From: Campylobacter volucris
GTDB taxonomy: Bacteria; Campylobacterota; Campylobacteria; Campylobacterales; Campylobacteraceae
Reading direction: 5' to 3'
Length of the DNA stretch: 64,000 nucleotides
NCBI RefSeq assembly: GCF_008011665.1
Contig: NZ_VOWJ01000023.1
Span: 86,065-150,064, forward strand
Under the pieces are notes generated by a model. That model had not been told where the DNA came from. It worked only from the letters and a program-made list of their open reading frames with translations, and searched no databases. Below, piece by piece: positions 60,762 through 64,000 of the stretch. Made by a program: the position numbers and the translations under genes. Each line of letters opens with the position of its first letter. Within the stretch, counting starts at the first letter, position 1.

Positions 60762-61242
60762 ACATAGTTTTGATATAAGCGGTGAGATTGATAAACAAGA
60801 ATTAAAAAATGCACTTGAGCAGGCCAAAAAAGAACTTGATAATAGATATGATTTAAAAGGCATAAAAAGTGAAATTGAGTTAAATGAAAAAGAAAGTGTT
60901 TATAAGCTTATTTGCTCTAGCGAGTCAAAGCTTGATGTTTTAAAAGATATACTTATTTCTAAGCTTATTAAAAGAGGAATTAATCCAAATGGCGTAAAAG
61001 AATTAAGCAAAGAAAGTGGTGCTAATTTTAGATTAACTTTAAAAGTAAATGATACAATTGATACAGATAGTGCTAAAAAAATCAATAAAGCTATAAAAGA
61101 TAGCAAATTAAAAGTGAGTTCTAGTATAAGAGGCGATGAGATAAGAGTTGTTGGAAAACAAATTGATGATTTGCAAAGTGTTATAAAGATAGTAAAAGAT
61201 TTAAATTTAGAACTTAATCTAAGTTTTAAAAATCTTAAATAA
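60751..61242 (+). CDS. YajQ-family nucleotide-binding protein
   Basis: 163 residues, the standard YajQ length. [20 protein letters not shown] and [19 protein letters not shown] form the N-terminal ferredoxin-like half; [20 protein letters not shown] near residue 130 is the signature of the C-terminal half. Family members bind nucleotides; some bind cyclic di-GMP and act as coregulators, but that activity is not shown for Campylobacter. It overlaps the dehydrogenase gene by 11 bases and is followed 2 bases later by a lipoprotein gene. Confidence 0.93.
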   Translation: MANEHSFDISGEIDKQELKNALEQAKKELDNRYDLKGIKSEIELNEKESVYKLICSSESKLDVLKDILISKLIKRGINPNGVKELSKESGANFRLTLKVNDTIDTDSAKKINKAIKDSKLKVSSSIRGDEIRVVGKQIDDLQSVIKIVKDLNLELNLSFKNLK

Positions 61243-61244
61243 AA

Positions 61245-61721
61245 ATGTTGAAAAATATTTTTCCTTGTTTTTTATGTTTGTTTTTGAGTGCTTGTGCTAT
61301 AAAAAATAAAACACAATCACAAAGTGTTTTTGTTATTTTGAAAAATTCTCAAATTAAATTTAATGATTATGGCTTTTTATACCAAGGCAAAAATGATATA
61401 AATTTAGAACTTTATAATGCTTCAAAAGCATTATTTACACTAAAAATAGCAGATAATATCTGTATAAATGGCGTGTGCTATGCCAAAAAGCTTTTTAATA
61501 AAAAGTTTTTTAACTATGAGTACTATGATGATTTTACAAAAGATCTTATTTTACAAAAAACAATTTTTAATAGTAAAAATAAAATTTTAAATTCTTGCGG
61601 TTTTATACAAGAGTTAAAAAGCAAAGATTATGAAATTTTTTATGAAGTTTGCGATGGTAAGATGAACTTTAGCGAAAAAAAATCAAATATCAAATTTAGT
61701 ATTACTCGTATAAAAAATTAA
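61245..61721 (+). CDS. small lipoprotein of unknown function
   Basis: 158 residues. The signal MLKNIFPCFLCLFLSACAIK has a lipobox LSAC with Cys at residue 17. The mature part is basic and rich in Phe, Asn and Lys, with KIADNICINGVCYAKKLFNK near residue 85 and ILNSCGFIQELKSKDYEIFY near 120; four Cys in the mature region (ICINGVC, SCGF, EVCDG) could make two disulfides. No known fold is recognised. As I recall, Cj0375 is the equivalent. It is 2 bases after yajQ and 9 bases before the AAA ATPase gene, so it belongs to the same operon. Confidence 0.8.
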   Translation: MLKNIFPCFLCLFLSACAIKNKTQSQSVFVILKNSQIKFNDYGFLYQGKNDINLELYNASKALFTLKIADNICINGVCYAKKLFNKKFFNYEYYDDFTKDLILQKTIFNSKNKILNSCGFIQELKSKDYEIFYEVCDGKMNFSEKKSNIKFSITRIKN

Positions 61722-61730
61722 AAGGAAAAT

Positions 61731-63440
61731 ATGAAAGATTTAAAACTTTTTTTAAAAAATACCACTAAAAGCAATATATATAAAAATCTACAATGCAATG
61801 AAAATGAAATTTTAATTTTAAAGCAAATGTGTAAAAGTTATTTACAAGCTAATACTAGCATTAATGCTTATAGTTTATTGAGTGAAATTTTTAAGACAGA
61901 AGATTATCAATATCTAGATCACCTTCAAAATTTAAAAAATCTTATTGAAAAAGGTTTTGTAATTCAAATTTTTTCTGATTTTAAAACCAGTAAAAATTCC
62001 AATTCACTTTTAAATTTGCTTCAAAGTGATTTGAGTTTGAGTGAAGTTTTTTTGCAAGTTTTAGAAAATAAACAAATAGACTTTTCGCAAGAAGATGGTT
62101 ATGAAGATCATATGGCTTATTTAAAAGATGAATTTTTTAAAATAGATTTATATCAAAGATTGAGATTTTTTGCTAATAACAAAGAGCAATTAAAAATCAA
62201 AGAAGATATTAAAAAATTTGAAAATTGCATTAAAAAAAGGCTTAAAAAAAGTAATATCACAAATGTTTTAATGGATATTTTTAAAGAATACTCTTTAAAT
62301 GATAAAGAACGCCTGATATTTGTGAGTTTATTAAAAGAAGAATATCTATTAAATACTGAAAATTCTTATAGTAGAGATTATAATTTTTTACTCCATTTAA
62401 TTAGCAATGATACTAACGAAAAAAAACAAAACAAATTTTTACTAGATGAAGATTGTAAGCTTGTTAGCTCTAATCTCATAGAATTTGATGAATTTATAAA
62501 TTCTTTAGGGGATATTTCCAAGACTTTTTATTTAAGTGATGATATTTTACAAAGAATTATAAATCACAAAGAACCAAAGAAAAATAAAAAAATAAAACTA
62601 CAAAATTTAGTGAAAAATCAAGATATTTTTGAATTAATTGAACCAAATATAAATATCGATGATGTTATCATGCCACAAAGTACAAAAAATTTATTAGAAA
62701 ATATCTTAAAACAGCAAGATAAAAAAGTCCTTCAAAGACTAAATAATTGGGGTATTAAAAGCAATAAAAATATAGAAGCAAAGATTATTTTTTATGGACC
62801 AGCCGGCACTGGTAAAACTATGAGTGCTTTGAGTGTAGCTAAGGCTATGAAAAAGGTTATTTTAAGTTTTGATTGTTCTAAAATTTTAAGTAAATATGTT
62901 GGAGAGAGTGAGCAAAATGTAAGAAAAATTTTTGATACTTATAAAGAGCTTTGTCAAAATAGTAAACAAAGTCCAATTTTGCTTTTAAATGAAGCAGATC
63001 AGTTTTTAAGTACTAGAATTGAAAGTAGCGGTGGCGCTGATAAAATGCACAATCAAATGCAAAATATTTTTTTAGAACAAATTGAGCGTTTTAGTGGAGT
63101 GATGATTGCAACAACGAATTTTTTAGAAAGTTTAGATGTGGCATTTTCAAGACGATTTGACTATAAAATAGAATTTAAAAAACCTGATTTTTTACAACGA
63201 TTGATGATATGGAAAAAATCTTTGCCAAAAAATGCCAAATTTGATAAAGAATTTAATGAAGAATTGCTGGCAAATTATGAGCTTAGTGGAGCACAAATTG
63301 TCATGGTAATTAAAAATACTGCCTTAAAAGCTGCTGTTTGTAAAGATGGAATTTTTAAAATGAGTTATTTTTTAGAAACTATACAAAAAGAATTAGAATC
63401 ATCCTTTGATAAAAATAAAATAGTTGGTTTTAAAAATTAA
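61731..63440 (+). CDS. AAA+ ATPase
   Basis: 569 residues. The N-terminal 300 residues are helical, charged and not recognised (for example KEYSLNDKERLIFVSLLKEE). The AAA+ core begins near residue 330: IIFYGPAGTGKTMSALSVAK is Walker A, QSPILLLNEADQFLSTRI near 422 is Walker B with Asn replacing the usual Asp of the ID/NEAD form, and AFSRRFDYKIEFKKPD near 475 holds the arginine finger. This resembles the single-AAA proteins of the FtsH/Vps4-like branch, whose partners are varied. I recall Cj0377 in the same place. The role is unknown. It is last in the plus-strand operon. Confidence 0.85.
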   Translation: MKDLKLFLKNTTKSNIYKNLQCNENEILILKQMCKSYLQANTSINAYSLLSEIFKTEDYQYLDHLQNLKNLIEKGFVIQIFSDFKTSKNSNSLLNLLQSDLSLSEVFLQVLENKQIDFSQEDGYEDHMAYLKDEFFKIDLYQRLRFFANNKEQLKIKEDIKKFENCIKKRLKKSNITNVLMDIFKEYSLNDKERLIFVSLLKEEYLLNTENSYSRDYNFLLHLISNDTNEKKQNKFLLDEDCKLVSSNLIEFDEFINSLGDISKTFYLSDDILQRIINHKEPKKNKKIKLQNLVKNQDIFELIEPNINIDDVIMPQSTKNLLENILKQQDKKVLQRLNNWGIKSNKNIEAKIIFYGPAGTGKTMSALSVAKAMKKVILSFDCSKILSKYVGESEQNVRKIFDTYKELCQNSKQSPILLLNEADQFLSTRIESSGGADKMHNQMQNIFLEQIERFSGVMIATTNFLESLDVAFSRRFDYKIEFKKPDFLQRLMIWKKSLPKNAKFDKEFNEELLANYELSGAQIVMVIKNTALKAAVCKDGIFKMSYFLETIQKELESSFDKNKIVGFKN

Positions 63441-63498
63441 ATTCACATAAATTTTTATAAAAATATCATTCTTTCAATTTTTATTTAAAGGATAAAAA

Positions 63499-63785
63499 AT
63501 GAAAATGAAATTAATATTGGCTAGTTTTGTCAATTTTATATTTGCAGTGTTTTATCTTAAAAGACTCAAAAGTCTTTAAATGTTCATTTTAAAGGTATAA
63601 ATGTAAGTTGTGTAAAAAAATAAGAAGTAAATTTAGTTGATGAAGCTGAAATTGTTTTTATCATCAATAGAGATAATAAGTTAGAAAGAAGTTGATATCA
63701 AATAAAGGCATTTCAAAAAAAGAAGTAATGATTAAAGCATAAGTGGTGTAACCAAATGTAACTTATCGTGGAAGTAATAAAAAAT
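63499..63785 (+). pseudogene. decayed gene for an exported protein
   Basis: AAAGGATAAAAA and ATG 63499 begin MKMKLILASFVNFIFAVFYL, a signal peptide, but the frame stops at residue 26. Coding-like pieces continue in other frames: HFKGINVSCVKK, EVNLVDEAEIVFIINRDNKL, then SKKEVMIKA and PNVTYRGSNKKL, broken by five or more stops and frame changes. The original was a small periplasmic or surface protein that I cannot identify. Between it and 63886 no other gene is visible. Confidence 0.6.
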
Positions 63786-63886
63786 TAATGATTATATAAA
63801 TTCAGAGCAAATAATATAATAGAAATTATGTAGATTTCAAAGATAATATTCTTAAGCAAAAAATGCAAGCCACTCAAAACCTACAT

Positions 63887-63921
63887 TAGCGAACTAAATC
63901 CTTAATGGATTTAGTTCGCTA
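63887..63921. terminator. 15-bp perfect inverted repeat after the chemoreceptor gene
   Basis: TAGCGAACTAAATCC (63887-63901), loop TTAAT, GGATTTAGTTCGCTA (63907-63921). It lies 2 bases after the receptor stop on the minus strand, so it probably terminates that gene, but there is no strong T-run on either strand. Confidence 0.6.
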
Positions 63922-63922
63922 T

Positions 63923-64000
63923 TTAAAACTTCTTCTTCTTAGCATCTTCTAAGATATCATTAGCAATTTGATTGACATTTTCAGATATTACAGCACTATC
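63923..64000 (-). CDS. C-terminal end of a methyl-accepting chemotaxis protein (5' part outside window)
   Basis: The last 25 codons read DSAVISENVNQIANDILEDA followed by four Lys and Phe, then TAA. This is the C-terminus of Campylobacter Tlp chemoreceptors, which end ENVNQIANDILEDA-K-KEF as I recall, after the signalling domain that contacts CheA and CheW. The ligand-binding part is not in the window, so the receptor type cannot be given. Confidence 0.8.
   Translation of the reverse strand, partial: DSAVISENVNQIANDILEDAKKKKF

Overview
The window is chromosomal DNA of a Campylobacter, most likely of the C. lari group. Four things point there: very low GC, AT-rich homopolymer runs, dense minus-strand operons with ATGA/TTGA overlaps, and gene blocks in the order I remember from C. 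jejuni (thrS-infC-ctsM; nrdA-purB-pseudouridine synthase; ksgA-PNP-like-rlmN-small hydrophobic protein; dnaA-dnaN-gyrB; glmM-lspA-hemJ-hemN-like-cmeCBA-cmeR-ccoG-rpsU). The species call and synteny rest on memory, not on a search.

Layout. 1-11.3 kb: the tail of an unknown gene, a WYL regulator, a ctsM-like adenine methylase, infC, thrS, uppP, an OPT transporter, nrdA and purB. 11.3-14 kb: a pseudouridine synthase, then a decayed surface-glycan patch with a GT9 glycosyltransferase carrying a G9 tract (OFF) plus two further frameshifts, and a Cys-rich C-terminal remnant. 14-25 kb: RNA maturation and translation genes (rlmN, ksgA, RNase J, an RsuA-type synthase, rpsT, prfA), a gene graveyard at 20.6-21.1 kb, then recJ, pyrG and thyX. 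25-28.1 kb: PhnA-like protein, outer-membrane barrel, sulfite dehydrogenase SorAB and queF.

28.1-36.3 kb is a defence island next to gyrB: an hrgA-like gene with a 3' frameshift; a D12 methylase with a PUA/EVE-like plus PD-(D/E)XK nuclease split at an A8 tract; an HNH endonuclease set with a duplicated N-terminal module and its own methylase; adenosine/adenine deaminase; and a GmrSD-like DUF262-DUF1524 nuclease. A 25-bp imperfect direct repeat (23/25) brackets the two R-M sets. One copy is the 3' end of add and the other sits at the start of hrgA, so add and hrgA were probably once adjacent and the R-M block was inserted between them.

36.3-41.8 kb is the replication-origin region (gyrB, dnaN, dnaA, ruvC), with DnaA-box-like TTATTCACA/TTTTTCACA clusters on both sides of dnaA. 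41.8-49.4 kb holds a hypothetical gene, a duplicated-domain DUF305 protein, tRNA-Val(GAC), rarA, a DUF945-like protein, glmM, lspA, hemJ and a hemN-like gene. 49.4-57.5 kb holds a porin relic and the CmeABC multidrug efflux operon with CmeR and CcoG. 57.5-64 kb holds rpsU, a lipoprotein, a GspS-like ATP-grasp protein, a D-2-hydroxyacid dehydrogenase, yajQ, a lipoprotein, an AAA ATPase, a decayed exported-protein gene and the C-terminus of a chemoreceptor.
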